Source: Kribbella voronezhensis (GTDB lineage: Bacteria > Actinomycetota > Actinomycetes > Propionibacteriales > Kribbellaceae). Taken from it: DNA of 64,000 nt. How positions within the stretch are numbered: the stretch's first letter is position 1; each line of letters starts with the position of its first letter. Both the position numbers and the translations under genes were made by a program. Under the pieces are notes generated by a model that was given only the letters and a program-made list of their open reading frames with translations, was not told the origin of the DNA and searched no databases. Shown piece after piece: positions 24,774 to 32,785 of the stretch. The stretch lies in assembly GCF_004365175.1 (NCBI RefSeq), contig NZ_SOCE01000001.1, positions 2,343,154 through 2,407,153 on the forward strand, given 5' to 3'.

Positions 24774-25313
24774 TCATCGGACAGTGAGGTGTTGGGCGAC
24801 TTCTTTGCGGGCCTGGTGGATGCGGGCTTTGACGGTGCCGAGGGGGACGGACAGTTCGGCGGCGATCTCGGCATAGCTGAGGGCGCCGAGGTCCCGCAGT
24901 ACGAGGGGCTGGACGAGCTGGGGATGGTTGGACTCGAGCGCTTCGAGAGCCTCCAGCAGGTCCAGCCGGGAGCCTGCGATCACCGAGGTGGTTCGCGGGT
25001 CGACCGACTCGGGCAGCACCTCGGCCGACTGCTCGACCGAGCGCCGCTTCAGCGACCGGTAGGTCTGGCGGGCACAGTTGGTCGCCACCACGGTCAGCCA
25101 GCCGGCGAAGCTGCCGGTCCCGCGGAACGTGTGGATCTTGGTCGCCACCGTCATCAGGGTGTCCTGGACGGCTTCCTCGGCGTCTTCACGATGCGGCAGG
25201 AACTTGGCCACCCGGCGCTGCACCTGCGGCCGGACCTCCTGCAGGATCTGGGCCAGCGCGGCCTCGTCACCGCCCGCCGCCCGAACGGCAAGACCTTCCA
25301 GTTCCTCGTTCAT
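24774..25313 (-). CDS. ECF-type RNA polymerase sigma factor
   Basis: The product has 179 residues. Region 2 spans about 25-90 (RVAKFLPHREDAEEAVQDTLMTVATKIHTFRGTGSFAGWLTVVATN) and region 4 about 120-175 (LVLRDLGALSYAEIAAELSVPLGTVKARIHQARKEVAQHL). No anti-sigma gene lies next to it; the downstream gene encodes a secreted protein and the divergent gene a membrane kinase. Either could be part of the signal chain. Start ATG 25313 faces the kinase start at 25393. Confidence 0.93.
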   Translation of the reverse strand: MNEELEGLAVRAAGGDEAALAQILQEVRPQVQRRVAKFLPHREDAEEAVQDTLMTVATKIHTFRGTGSFAGWLTVVATNCARQTYRSLKRRSVEQSAEVLPESVDPRTTSVIAGSRLDLLEALEALESNHPQLVQPLVLRDLGALSYAEIAAELSVPLGTVKARIHQARKEVAQHLTVR

Positions 25314-25392
25314 ACTCCCCCAGCGGCCCCGTGCTCGTGGTCATCCTGCCCGGTGTTCGCCTTGATCCTCTCCGTCACCGACAATAGCCGGA

Positions 25393-26385
25393 ATGGATGT
25401 CATCGGACGTTACCGGCTGCAGTCGAAGATCGGCGCGGGTGCTTTCGCCACGGTCTGGCGCGGGTACGACGACGATCTCGACATCGACGTGGCGGTCAAG
25501 GTGCTGGCCGAGAACTGGGCCTCGCGCAGCGACGTCCGCGAGCGGTTCCTGGCCGAAGCGCGGCTGATGCGCCGGATCGCCAGCGACCGGGTGGTCCGGG
25601 TGTTCGACCTCGGCCAACTGCCCGACGGCCGGCCGTACTTCGTGATGGACCACATCGGCGGCGGCAGCCTGGCCGACATCATCAAGCAGGGTCCGATCGC
25701 AGCCGCGGACGCCCTCTGGTGGGGTGCCGATCTGGCCAGGGCCGTGGCAGCGCTGCACGAAGAGGGTGTCGTCCATCGCGACATCACCCCGGCGAACCTG
25801 CTGCTCCGCCCGACCCGCGCGGACCAGACCGGCGGCGGAACCCACCGGATCGTGCTGGCCGACCTCGGCCTGGCGAAACGCATCGCGGAGGCGTCCGGGC
25901 TCACCCAGGCCGTCGGCACCCCGTCGTACATGGCGCCGGAGCAGGGCCGGGAGTCAGGTGGCTTCGACGAGCGCGCCGATGTGTACGCGATCGGAGCGGT
26001 GACGTATGCGCTGCTGACCGGGCGACCGCCGTACGTCGTGTCGTCGATCACCGACGTACTGAATCGCGACCCCGACGCCGACCCGCCGAGCCTGCGACCG
26101 TGGCTGGGCGACTCCGTCGGCGAGATCGACGCCATTCTCGCCCGGACCCTGGCCTACCGGGTCGGCGAGCGGTGGCAGCGGGCCGACTCGCTGGCCGAGC
26201 GGCTGGAAGCAGAGGCATACCGGGTGGAGCAGGAGACCCCGGCGCCTGCGGTCCTCGCGACCGGGGAAGGGACGACGACGGCCCCTGTGGGCAGACCTCG
26301 CCGGCGCCGGTTGCCGATCCTGGTGATGCTGCCCGTCCTGCTCGTACTCGCGGGTGCCGGCGGCTGGTTCCTCTCCGGCCGGTGA
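25393..26385 (+). CDS. Membrane-anchored Ser/Thr protein kinase with altered catalytic loop
   Basis: The kinase domain covers about residues 7-270: glycine loop IGAGAFATVWRG, Lys36 in VAVKVL, Glu55, catalytic loop HRDITPAN (Asp130, Asn135), and metal loop DLG at 157-159. The activation segment ends GTPSYMAPEQ. Two changes from consensus are notable: the loop Lys of HRDxKxxN is Thr132, and DFG is DLG. A basic stretch (GRPRRRRLP) precedes a single C-terminal membrane helix at about 307-326. Only three residues follow, so there is no extracellular sensor. It is divergent from the ECF sigma gene, which suggests but does not prove a link. Confidence 0.9.
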   Translation: MDVIGRYRLQSKIGAGAFATVWRGYDDDLDIDVAVKVLAENWASRSDVRERFLAEARLMRRIASDRVVRVFDLGQLPDGRPYFVMDHIGGGSLADIIKQGPIAAADALWWGADLARAVAALHEEGVVHRDITPANLLLRPTRADQTGGGTHRIVLADLGLAKRIAEASGLTQAVGTPSYMAPEQGRESGGFDERADVYAIGAVTYALLTGRPPYVVSSITDVLNRDPDADPPSLRPWLGDSVGEIDAILARTLAYRVGERWQRADSLAERLEAEAYRVEQETPAPAVLATGEGTTTAPVGRPRRRRLPILVMLPVLLVLAGAGGWFLSGR

Positions 26386-26397
26386 GCTACCGGCGTT

Positions 26398-26868
26398 CTA
26401 GAGGTACGGACGCTTCGCGCGGTCGCGTTCGTGACGCAGGTACAGACCTGCCGCGGTGGAGACACTGCTGAACAGCCAGACCGCGACTCCGGCGTCGTCG
26501 GCGACCCCGATGATCGGCAGCAGGTCCGGCAGGACGTCGATCGGCGACACCAGGTAGAGCAGGGCGAACAGCCACAACGCCAGCCTGCTCTTCGGCAGCC
26601 CGGGATAGGCGCCACTTCGGGCCGCCCGGACCAACCGCGGCAACGCCTGAGCGCGCTCGATGACGTTCCCGACCGGCTCCGGCTCACCCCGGGCAGCCCG
26701 CCGACGCCGGCCGACCACCCGGCGTACGACGCCGAGCCCGGCGACCGCCGCACCCAGGACCAGCAGCACGACACCGATACCGACGGGCGATGCGCCGACG
26801 ACATCGCCGTGCCGGAAGATGAGCGTCGCCAGTCCCATCACCGCCAGGAACCCACCGAAAACCACCAT
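26398..26868 (-). CDS. DUF1232 (YkvA-like) membrane protein
   Basis: The product has 156 residues. Two N-terminal helices (GFLAVMGLATLIF and VGIGVVLLVLGAAVAGLGVV) are followed by a basic linker and the DUF1232 core LALWLFALLYLVSPIDVLPDLLPIIGVADDA, whose SPIDxxPD motif is diagnostic. Function in the family is unknown. Transcription converges on the kinase gene with a 12-bp gap. Confidence 0.85.
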   Translation of the reverse strand: MVVFGGFLAVMGLATLIFRHGDVVGASPVGIGVVLLVLGAAVAGLGVVRRVVGRRRRAARGEPEPVGNVIERAQALPRLVRAARSGAYPGLPKSRLALWLFALLYLVSPIDVLPDLLPIIGVADDAGVAVWLFSSVSTAAGLYLRHERDRAKRPYL

Positions 26869-26905
26869 CCATCGACTGTAATGCCGCGCGGCAGTACGCG
26901 CCGGG

Positions 26906-27811
26906 TTACTCCGGTTGCGCGGCGAGGTGGAGATGGTGGGCCAGTGCCTTCACGGCATGGCCGGGTCGGCGGGTGGCGTAGCAGAGCAGGTGCTGCCGAG
27001 TGGCCCACGGATCGCGGAGCGGCCGGACCGCCAGCGGCGCGGTCCCTGGGTCCCCGGTGCGGCTTGGCGAATCGACGGTGCGACGGGGAACGATCGCCAG
27101 GCCGGCGCCGGCGGTCGCGAGGGCGATGACCGTGTGAAGATTCGGCGCGAGTGTCCGGTAGCGCGGGACCGGGGCGTGCGGACCGAGTGCCTTGTCGATC
27201 CAGCGCCGCAGCGCCGTCGACGGGTGCAGGCCGACCATCGGATGCTCGGCGGCCTCGGCGTACGTCATCGCCGTACGGTCCGCGAGGATCCCGTCAGCCG
27301 GCCCGATCACCACGAGCGAGTCGTCGGCCAGGAACTCGGTGCGCAGCTCGGTCGGTTGCTCGTCGACGACGACACCGAGGTCAGCGTTGCCTTCGGCAAG
27401 CATTCGGAGACTCTGCGGCGTGCGTTGCTCGGACACCGTCACGTCGTACTCCGGATACTCACGCAGGAACGACGCAAGAGCCTGCGGTACTACGCGGTGC
27501 AGGCCGGATGTTCCCGCCACGATCACCAGAGGCTTCGTTCGAGGCGCGGTGTAGCTCGCGACGGCGCTGTCGAGTTGCGCTGTCTGTGCCAGTACTTCGC
27601 GTGCATGGCGAGCCAGCGTCGCGCCGGCGGGTGTCGGCCGGACTCCGCGCCGCTCGCGGATCAGCAGCGGTACACCCGCGTGACCTTCGAGCGCTCTGAC
27701 CCGCGCACTCGCCGAAGGCAGACTCAGATGCGCGAGAGCGGCACCGGCCGTGATCGAGCCCTCTGCAACGATATGCACGAACAGCCGCAGATCATCCAGG
27801 TCGTAACGCAT
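26906..27811 (-). CDS. LysR-family transcriptional regulator
   Basis: The protein has 301 residues with a winged HTH at about 5-65 (LRLFVHIVAEGSITAGAALAHLS...ARVRALEGHAGVPLLIRERRGVRPTPAG) and a periplasmic-binding-like effector domain after residue 90. It is divergent from the TauE/SafE transporter gene with about 84 bp between starts, the classical layout for LysR control of its neighbour. Confidence 0.92.
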   Translation of the reverse strand: MRYDLDDLRLFVHIVAEGSITAGAALAHLSLPSASARVRALEGHAGVPLLIRERRGVRPTPAGATLARHAREVLAQTAQLDSAVASYTAPRTKPLVIVAGTSGLHRVVPQALASFLREYPEYDVTVSEQRTPQSLRMLAEGNADLGVVVDEQPTELRTEFLADDSLVVIGPADGILADRTAMTYAEAAEHPMVGLHPSTALRRWIDKALGPHAPVPRYRTLAPNLHTVIALATAGAGLAIVPRRTVDSPSRTGDPGTAPLAVRPLRDPWATRQHLLCYATRRPGHAVKALAHHLHLAAQPE

Positions 27812-27895
27812 ATCTTCAGCCTACGTCTGCGCCTAAGGCTGACTACGCCAATCGCGCATTGTGAAGGCCGATCTACATCCGCGATCCTCGAAGGC

Positions 27896-28648
27896 GTGGC
27901 TCCTTTGCTGATCGTGCTGCTCGCCGGTCTCGTGTCCGGCGCGCTGAATTCGGTCGGCGGCGGCGGTAGCTTCGTCGCGTTCCCGGTGCTGGTAGCGGCC
28001 GGGCTCGCACCGGTCACGGCCAACGCCGCCACCACGGTCGCACTGCTGCCCGGTGCAGTCGCCAGCCTTTGGGTCTACCGCCGCGAACTCCAACCACTCG
28101 CCGGGATCTCCACCCACACCCTGACCGTGACCAGCATCGTCGGCGGCGGGCTCGGCGCAGTACTCCTGCTCGCTCTTCCTTCCAGCTCCTTCGACGCTGT
28201 TGTCCCGTGGTTGCTGGCGTTCGCCACGCTCATGCTCGCCTTCGGCCGCCGGATCGCCACCCTCCTGAAGTCCGGAACACTCAGCCTGCCCGCGATCCTC
28301 GGCGGGCAGTTCGTTCTCGCCTTGTACGGCGGGTACTTCGGCGGCGCGGTCGGCCTGATGATGGTCGCCTTCTGGAGCATCGGCCTCGGGCTGGACCCGG
28401 CAGCCGGCAACCCGCCCCGGGTGGCCCAACTCGCGGCCGTCTACTGCACCGCCGCGGTCATCTTCCTGTTCGCCTCCGATGTCGCGGATCGCCCGAGCAC
28501 CCTCGCAGCCCTGATCACCGGCGCGGTGGCCGGCGGCTTCAGCGGCGCCACGATCGCGCGGCGGCTGCCTCCTCCCGCACTCCGTGCGCTGGTGCTCACG
28601 TCGGCGGTCACGATGACCGCCGTCTACTTCGCCAAGGCCTCGCGATGA
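27896..28648 (+). CDS. TauE/SafE-family membrane transporter
   Basis: The protein has 250 residues with about eight predicted membrane helices. The N-terminal half has the family pattern GLVSGALNSVGGGGSFVAFPVLVAAG and the second half the matching repeat GGQFVLALYGGYFGGAVGLMM. Family members move sulfite, sulfonates or other organic anions. GTG 27896 is the first start that leaves a normal N-terminus. The divergent LysR gene probably regulates it. Its stop overlaps the start of the next gene (ATGA). Confidence 0.85.
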   Translation: MAPLLIVLLAGLVSGALNSVGGGGSFVAFPVLVAAGLAPVTANAATTVALLPGAVASLWVYRRELQPLAGISTHTLTVTSIVGGGLGAVLLLALPSSSFDAVVPWLLAFATLMLAFGRRIATLLKSGTLSLPAILGGQFVLALYGGYFGGAVGLMMVAFWSIGLGLDPAAGNPPRVAQLAAVYCTAAVIFLFASDVADRPSTLAALITGAVAGGFSGATIARRLPPPALRALVLTSAVTMTAVYFAKASR

Positions 28649-29007
28649 AGCCGGCCGTCGCCCGGATCGCCTTGTCCTACGAGGCTTGCGAGCTGTCCGA
28701 ACTCGCCCGGCGCGCCGTGCCGACAAACCGCAGTACGACGGAAGCCGTCGCCGACGCGGGCCGGATCCTTCAAGCAGCGCAACGCTTCCTCGCCGTCACC
28801 GTCCTCGCCGCCGAAGCCGACGGCCTCGACTGGCCGACAATCGCCCACCTCCTCGCATCCACCGACCCCGATCGCTCCACCTGGCGAACAACTCTCCTCA
28901 GCAACCCCCACGAAGCCGCCGAGGACCTCGACGACTGGGTCCTCCGCCACGCCGAGGAAGACCCCGGCCCAACCCCAGTCTCCGGCGCACTGCACACCTC
29001 GAAGTAG
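28645..29007 (+). CDS. Small helical protein of unknown function
   Basis: The product has 120 residues. ATG 28645 overlaps the transporter stop, so the two are coupled. The sequence is mostly helical, Ala/Leu/Glu rich, with FLAVTVLAAEADGLDWPTIAHLLA, which resembles a helix-turn-helix-like pair without a clear family match. No signal peptide. Function unknown; context ties it to the transporter. Confidence 0.65.
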   Translation: MKPAVARIALSYEACELSELARRAVPTNRSTTEAVADAGRILQAAQRFLAVTVLAAEADGLDWPTIAHLLASTDPDRSTWRTTLLSNPHEAAEDLDDWVLRHAEEDPGPTPVSGALHTSK

Positions 29008-29248
29008 ACAGCTAAGGTCGCCTGGCCCACGCCGCCGCAGCACGGGGTGCTCCGCTGCGGACAAGCGCACTTGAGGAAGCAGCACACGGTCGCGATCGGC
29101 CCAGCTTGCAGGAAGCAGAGCAGGTTCACCGCCATGCCGTTTGCCGTGAACTTGGTCCCCCCATGCCCCAGCTCATCCAGCCTCCACCGGAGTTCAACGC
29201 CGAACGCCTGCTACGCCGAGCCCAACGTTGATTGACTGTTGTCGCGGC
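29008..29248. other. Non-coding gap with a possible 22-codon ORF
   Basis: About 240 bp with no convincing gene. A tiny frame from ATG 29163 to the stop at 29231 would give 22 residues (PPPEFNAERLLRRAQR at its end) but has no Shine-Dalgarno; it may be a relic. A CAACGTTG palindrome is at 29223-29230 and a TGTTGTC half-site at 29237-29243, upstream of the SRPBCC-marR promoter. Confidence 0.4.
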
Positions 29249-29274
29249 TACTGTTTATTGTTGTTGTGACAACA
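29249..29274 (+). promoter_or_regulatory. Promoter and probable MarR operator
   Basis: TACTGT (29249-29254) fits a -10 box. TGTTGT-G-ACAACA at 29262-29274 is a perfect palindrome placed at the expected transcription start. A half-site TGTTGTC lies at 29237-29243. The second gene of this operon encodes a MarR protein, so autorepression is likely. Confidence 0.6.
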
Positions 29275-29295
29275 GACGCGAGTGTGGGAGGCGAG

Positions 29296-29718
29296 ATGTA
29301 CGAGGTTCGGGAGGAAGCGGTGATTGTGGGGGAACTGGCGGCGGTGTGGGCGGTGGTGACGGAGGTGGGGCGGTGGCCGGAGTGGGATCCGCATGAGGAT
29401 CAGGCTCGGTTGGACGGGGAGTTCGTGGTGGGGACGACGGGGTGGGTCAAGCAGAAGGGGAATCCGGCGGCGGTGTTCACGTTGACCGAGGTGGTGCCGG
29501 AGCGGCGGTGGGCCAGTGAGTGCAAGCTGCCGGGCGGGAAGTTGTGGGGGTCGAATGACTACGAAGCCCTGCCGGGTGGGCGGATCCGGTGCACGCGGAC
29601 CGTGCGGGTGACCGGGCCGCTGGTGCCGTTGTTCCGCTTTCATTTCGGTCGCAAGATGCGACGCGACTTCTTCCGTACTTGGTCGGCCCTCGAACAGCGT
29701 GCTAAGCAGGGCGCGTGA
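29296..29718 (+). CDS. SRPBCC-fold (polyketide cyclase/dehydrase-like) protein
   Basis: The product has 140 residues with the START/SRPBCC pattern: YEVREEAVIVGELAAVWAVVTEVGRWPEWDP at the N-terminus, a central strand set and a C-terminal amphipathic helix. These proteins bind hydrophobic ligands and act as cyclases or carriers. ATG 29296 is preferred because GGGAGG lies 4 nt upstream; an in-frame GTG at 29266 lies within the operator palindrome. The 3' end overlaps the marR start (GTGA). Codon choice here is noticeably GGG/GTG rich. Confidence 0.82.
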   Translation: MYEVREEAVIVGELAAVWAVVTEVGRWPEWDPHEDQARLDGEFVVGTTGWVKQKGNPAAVFTLTEVVPERRWASECKLPGGKLWGSNDYEALPGGRIRCTRTVRVTGPLVPLFRFHFGRKMRRDFFRTWSALEQRAKQGA

Positions 29719-30149
29719 TCGAAGAGTCGGGACCGATGCTGTCGCCAGGGTTCTGGCTGCACCACGCGGCCCTTGCCTGGCGCGCGGAGCTCGACCAGCG
29801 GCTGCGGACGATCGGTCTGACGCCCACGCAGTTCATGCTGCTCGCTTCGGCCGGTTGGCTCGAGCACACGCAGGGGGCGCCGACACAGCAGCAGGTCGCG
29901 GCACAAGCCGGCGCCGACCGAATGATGACGTCGAAGGTGGTCAAAACCCTGCTGGAAGCCGAACTGCTCAGCCGCGAGGTCGATCCGGACGACTCCCGCG
30001 CCTACCGGCTACGCCTCACCACCAAGGGCCGCAAACTCACCCGCCAGGCCACGGAGATCGCCCGCACCCTGGACACGGAGTACTTCGGCGACGCCCCCGA
30101 AGCACTCCGCAAAACCTTCCGCCAAATCGCCAACCGCCGCAGCACCTGA
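29715..30149 (+). CDS. MarR-family regulator
   Basis: The product has 144 residues with a winged HTH at about 55-110 (TQQQVAAQAGADRMMTSKVVKTLLEAELLSREVDPDDSRAYRLRLTTKGR). GTG 29715 overlaps the stop of the SRPBCC gene, so both are in one operon. The TGTTGT-N-ACAACA palindrome upstream is its probable binding site. Confidence 0.9.
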   Translation: MIEESGPMLSPGFWLHHAALAWRAELDQRLRTIGLTPTQFMLLASAGWLEHTQGAPTQQQVAAQAGADRMMTSKVVKTLLEAELLSREVDPDDSRAYRLRLTTKGRKLTRQATEIARTLDTEYFGDAPEALRKTFRQIANRRST

Positions 30150-30156
30150 CGTTCGG

Positions 30157-30247
30157 CGTACCGACGGACAGGATGTCCGGCAGCGGTCGCGCCCAACTGC
30201 GGCGGCGTTGCCTTCCCTTTGGGCGACAAGTCCTGTCCGTCGGTACG
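30157..30247. repeat. Inverted-repeat-bounded element, copy 1
   Basis: GTACCGACGGACAGGA at 30158-30173 and its exact reverse complement at 30231-30246 bound a 57-nt core; one further base pairs outside on each side. It lies between the convergent marR and xylulokinase genes. The same terminal sequence bounds a second element at 51542-51641 with an unrelated core, so this is a dispersed repeat rather than only a local terminator. Confidence 0.7.
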
Positions 30248-30259
30248 GCGATCGGGCTG

Positions 30260-31702
30260 TCAGCGTTTGGCGGGCCAGTCTCTGGGGGTGGCGAGGAGGG
30301 GGCGGGTGCCGGCGAGGACGGCGGCGTAGAGGGTGCGGATCTGGGTTGCCTCGTTGTCGGTGAGGATGGAGGGCTCGGGCTTGCTGACCGCGGTCTCCCA
30401 AGTGGGTGGGGTGTCGGCGCCGGAGAGCGCCCAGGCGGCCTGGCGGGCTGCGCCGAGGGCGACGTACTCGGCGGGCTCGGGCAGCACGACGGGTGCACCG
30501 AGCAGAGCAGGAGCGAGAGCCTGTACTGCGCGGGAGCGGGCCGCTCCGCCGAGCAGCAGCACCCGCTCGACCGGGAGACCCTGGGCACGCAAGGCATCGA
30601 CCGCGTCGGCCAGGCCGCAGAGCATGCCTTCGACGGCGGCGCGGGCCATCGTCGACGGTTGCGCGGTCGCACGGGTCAGGCCGTAGATCAGCCCGGTCGA
30701 GTGCGGCAGGTCCGGGGTCCGCTCGCCATCCAGATAGGGCAGCATCACGAGCCCGCCGCTCCCCGAAGATCCCAGCGCCGCCTCGTCCAGAGCGGCCAGG
30801 TCCATCCCGAGCAAGGTAGCGGTCGCGGACATCACGCGGGCAGCGTTCAAGGTGCAGACGAGCGGCAAATAGCCCCCGGTTGCATCGGCGAACCCGGCGA
30901 CGAATCCACTCGGGTCGGCCGTCGACGAGGCACTGGTCGCGAACGCAGTACCGGAGGTTCCCAGTGAGACCGCCACGTCGCCGGGCTGCAGCTCCAGCCC
31001 CAGCGCGGCGGCCATGTTGTCACCCGTGCCGGCAGCCAGCGCCGCACCCGAGGCGGTGTGACCGACGATCTCCGCAGGACCCGCGACGCGCGGCAGCGAG
31101 AGTGAACGGCCGAAGGCGAGCTCGACCAGATCCGGCCGGTACGAGTTGGTGATCGGCGACCACCACCCGGTCCCGGACGCGTCACCGCGGTCGGTCGTCA
31201 GGTCCTCGATCCCACCACGGTCAGCGGCCAGCCGGTGGGTCAGCCAGTCGTGCGGCAGCGCCACCGCCGCAGCCCGCGCGGCCGCCTCGGGAGCAGCACC
31301 CCGAACCCACCGCAGCTTGGTGACAGTGAACGAAGACACCGGCACAGATCCCACCGCCGCGGCCCACGCCTCCGGCCCGCCCAGCTCCGAGACGAGCTCC
31401 AGCGTCGCGTCCGCCGAGCTCGTGTCGTTCCACAAGACCGCCGGGTGAACGACCTCACCGGCCGGGTCGAGCAGCACCATGCCGTGCTGCTGCCCACCGA
31501 CCGAGATCGCGGAGACCCCGTCGAGCAGCCCGTCGGATGCCGACTGCCAGGCGGCCCACCACTCCGCAGGGTCGACCTGGGTGGCGTCGGGATGCGGTGC
31601 CCGCCCTTCGCGCAGCACCTCCCCGGTCGCCGCGTCGCACACCACGACCTTGGTCGCCTGGGTGGAACAGTCCACACCGGCAACCAACCTGGGTTCGGTC
31701 AT
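30260..31702 (-). CDS. xylB: Xylulokinase
   Basis: The enzyme (480 aa) phosphorylates D-xylulose to xylulose-5-phosphate. It is a FGGY kinase: VAGVDCSTQATKVVVCD at the N-terminus, the substrate loop GGQQHGMVLLD near residue 70, and GDVAVSLGTSGTAFA in the second domain. ATG 31702 is 3 nt after the regulator gene's stop. It is the last gene of the sugar-alcohol operon and tells what the pathway makes: a polyol oxidised to xylulose. Confidence 0.93.
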   Translation of the reverse strand: MTEPRLVAGVDCSTQATKVVVCDAATGEVLREGRAPHPDATQVDPAEWWAAWQSASDGLLDGVSAISVGGQQHGMVLLDPAGEVVHPAVLWNDTSSADATLELVSELGGPEAWAAAVGSVPVSSFTVTKLRWVRGAAPEAAARAAAVALPHDWLTHRLAADRGGIEDLTTDRGDASGTGWWSPITNSYRPDLVELAFGRSLSLPRVAGPAEIVGHTASGAALAAGTGDNMAAALGLELQPGDVAVSLGTSGTAFATSASSTADPSGFVAGFADATGGYLPLVCTLNAARVMSATATLLGMDLAALDEAALGSSGSGGLVMLPYLDGERTPDLPHSTGLIYGLTRATAQPSTMARAAVEGMLCGLADAVDALRAQGLPVERVLLLGGAARSRAVQALAPALLGAPVVLPEPAEYVALGAARQAAWALSGADTPPTWETAVSKPEPSILTDNEATQIRTLYAAVLAGTRPLLATPRDWPAKR

Positions 31703-31705
31703 CAA

Positions 31706-32767
31706 CTAAGTCCTCTCGAGGGCGGCGAGTTGCCGTAGTACATCGCGGGCCAGATCGGTCGTGGTCACCAGGGTGCTGACCAGGCCGGCCCGCACCGCGG
31801 AGATCACCGCGGGAGCACGGTGGACGCCGGCGGCCAGCGCCACCCGTTCGGCCGGGCGGCGCAACTGGTCGGCCGAGACGGCGATGATCATCTGCTCCAA
31901 CGGTGACTCGACCAGTTTGCCGTCCGCGGTGAAAAGATGCCCACTGACCTCGGCCACCGCGCCGCCGGCCACCCCTTCGTCGCGGATCTCCTCCGAGACC
32001 GCGTCCCAGACGGTGGAACAGCCCGTCCGCCAGGCGCCGATCGCGACCACCGAGATGTCCAGCCGGTCGGCCAGCGCCAACGTGTCCGCGATCCCGGGCT
32101 GCCGGCGCAACGCGGCCACGGCGGCAATGTCGTCGACGACGAGCGGAGCGTGTACCGCGTGCGCCGTGCCGCCGGCCAGGGCGGCCGCGCGACGAGCCAG
32201 ATCCATCGTGCTGCCGCCACCGGCCGGCGAGTGCAGCGAACCCGCCATCTGCACGACCGTGCAGGCGGGCAACGCGTCGAAGTGGTCGACCATCGCGTCG
32301 ACGGCCCGGCTCCAGGTCAGGCCGAGCAGATCACCGTCATGGACCAGCGGCGCAACCGTCCGGGCGGCCGCCTCCGCCACCTGGTCGCGAATCTGCTCCG
32401 GCGATCCCGACGTGTGGGTGACCACGCACCGCGGTACGCCGAGTTTCTCGGCGAGCTGATCGGCCAGGGCCCGGTCGATCGGGCTGGGGCTCTTGATCTG
32501 GATCTGCACGATCCCGCGGGCCCGGGCGTCCTCGAGCAGCCGGGCGACCTTGAACCGGCTCAGGTCCAGGTCCTTGGCGATATCCACCTTGGACGTGTTG
32601 TCCAGGTAGTAGCGACGGGCGACGTCCGCGAGCAGTTCGTCGTCTTCGTCGCCTTCGCCGAGCACCTGTCCCCGGTTGTTCACCGTCACCCCTGCCCCCA
32701 ATCCGTGTCCGTCCGGCACCGTAGCCGTTTCAGGGATCTGCCGCGACCAGTCTTGCGCAGTGGTCAC
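31706..32767 (-). CDS. SorC/DeoR-type sugar-responsive regulator
   Basis: The product has up to 353 residues. An HTH near residues 45-85 (LLADVARRYYLDNTSKVDIAKDLDLSRFKVARLLEDARARGIV) is followed by a sugar-phosphate-binding domain of the SorC family (GDLLGLTWSRAVDAMVDHF; STMDLARRAAALAGGTAHAVHAPLVV). The start is uncertain: GTG 32767 lies 18 nt after the dehydrogenase stop, while GTG 32689 has a GGCAGGGG sequence just before it. Located inside the operon, it probably controls the operon promoter upstream of the binding-protein gene. Confidence 0.88.
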   Translation of the reverse strand: MTTAQDWSRQIPETATVPDGHGLGAGVTVNNRGQVLGEGDEDDELLADVARRYYLDNTSKVDIAKDLDLSRFKVARLLEDARARGIVQIQIKSPSPIDRALADQLAEKLGVPRCVVTHTSGSPEQIRDQVAEAAARTVAPLVHDGDLLGLTWSRAVDAMVDHFDALPACTVVQMAGSLHSPAGGGSTMDLARRAAALAGGTAHAVHAPLVVDDIAAVAALRRQPGIADTLALADRLDISVVAIGAWRTGCSTVWDAVSEEIRDEGVAGGAVAEVSGHLFTADGKLVESPLEQMIIAVSADQLRRPAERVALAAGVHRAPAVISAVRAGLVSTLVTTTDLARDVLRQLAALERT

Positions 32768-32785
32768 CCGAGACCCAGGCAGCGG

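Noticed and set aside
28770..29135. Minus-strand frame of 121 codons with a cysteine-rich start, suggestive of a modified peptide precursor
   Set aside because: It overlaps the transporter-linked gene antisense for most of its length, has no properly spaced Shine-Dalgarno, and no modifying-enzyme genes are near. Cys codons arise easily in this GC-rich sequence.
29047..29235. A 62-codon plus-strand frame before the SRPBCC gene
   Set aside because: No Shine-Dalgarno or -10 at the right spacing, no domain, and it crosses the promoter palindromes.
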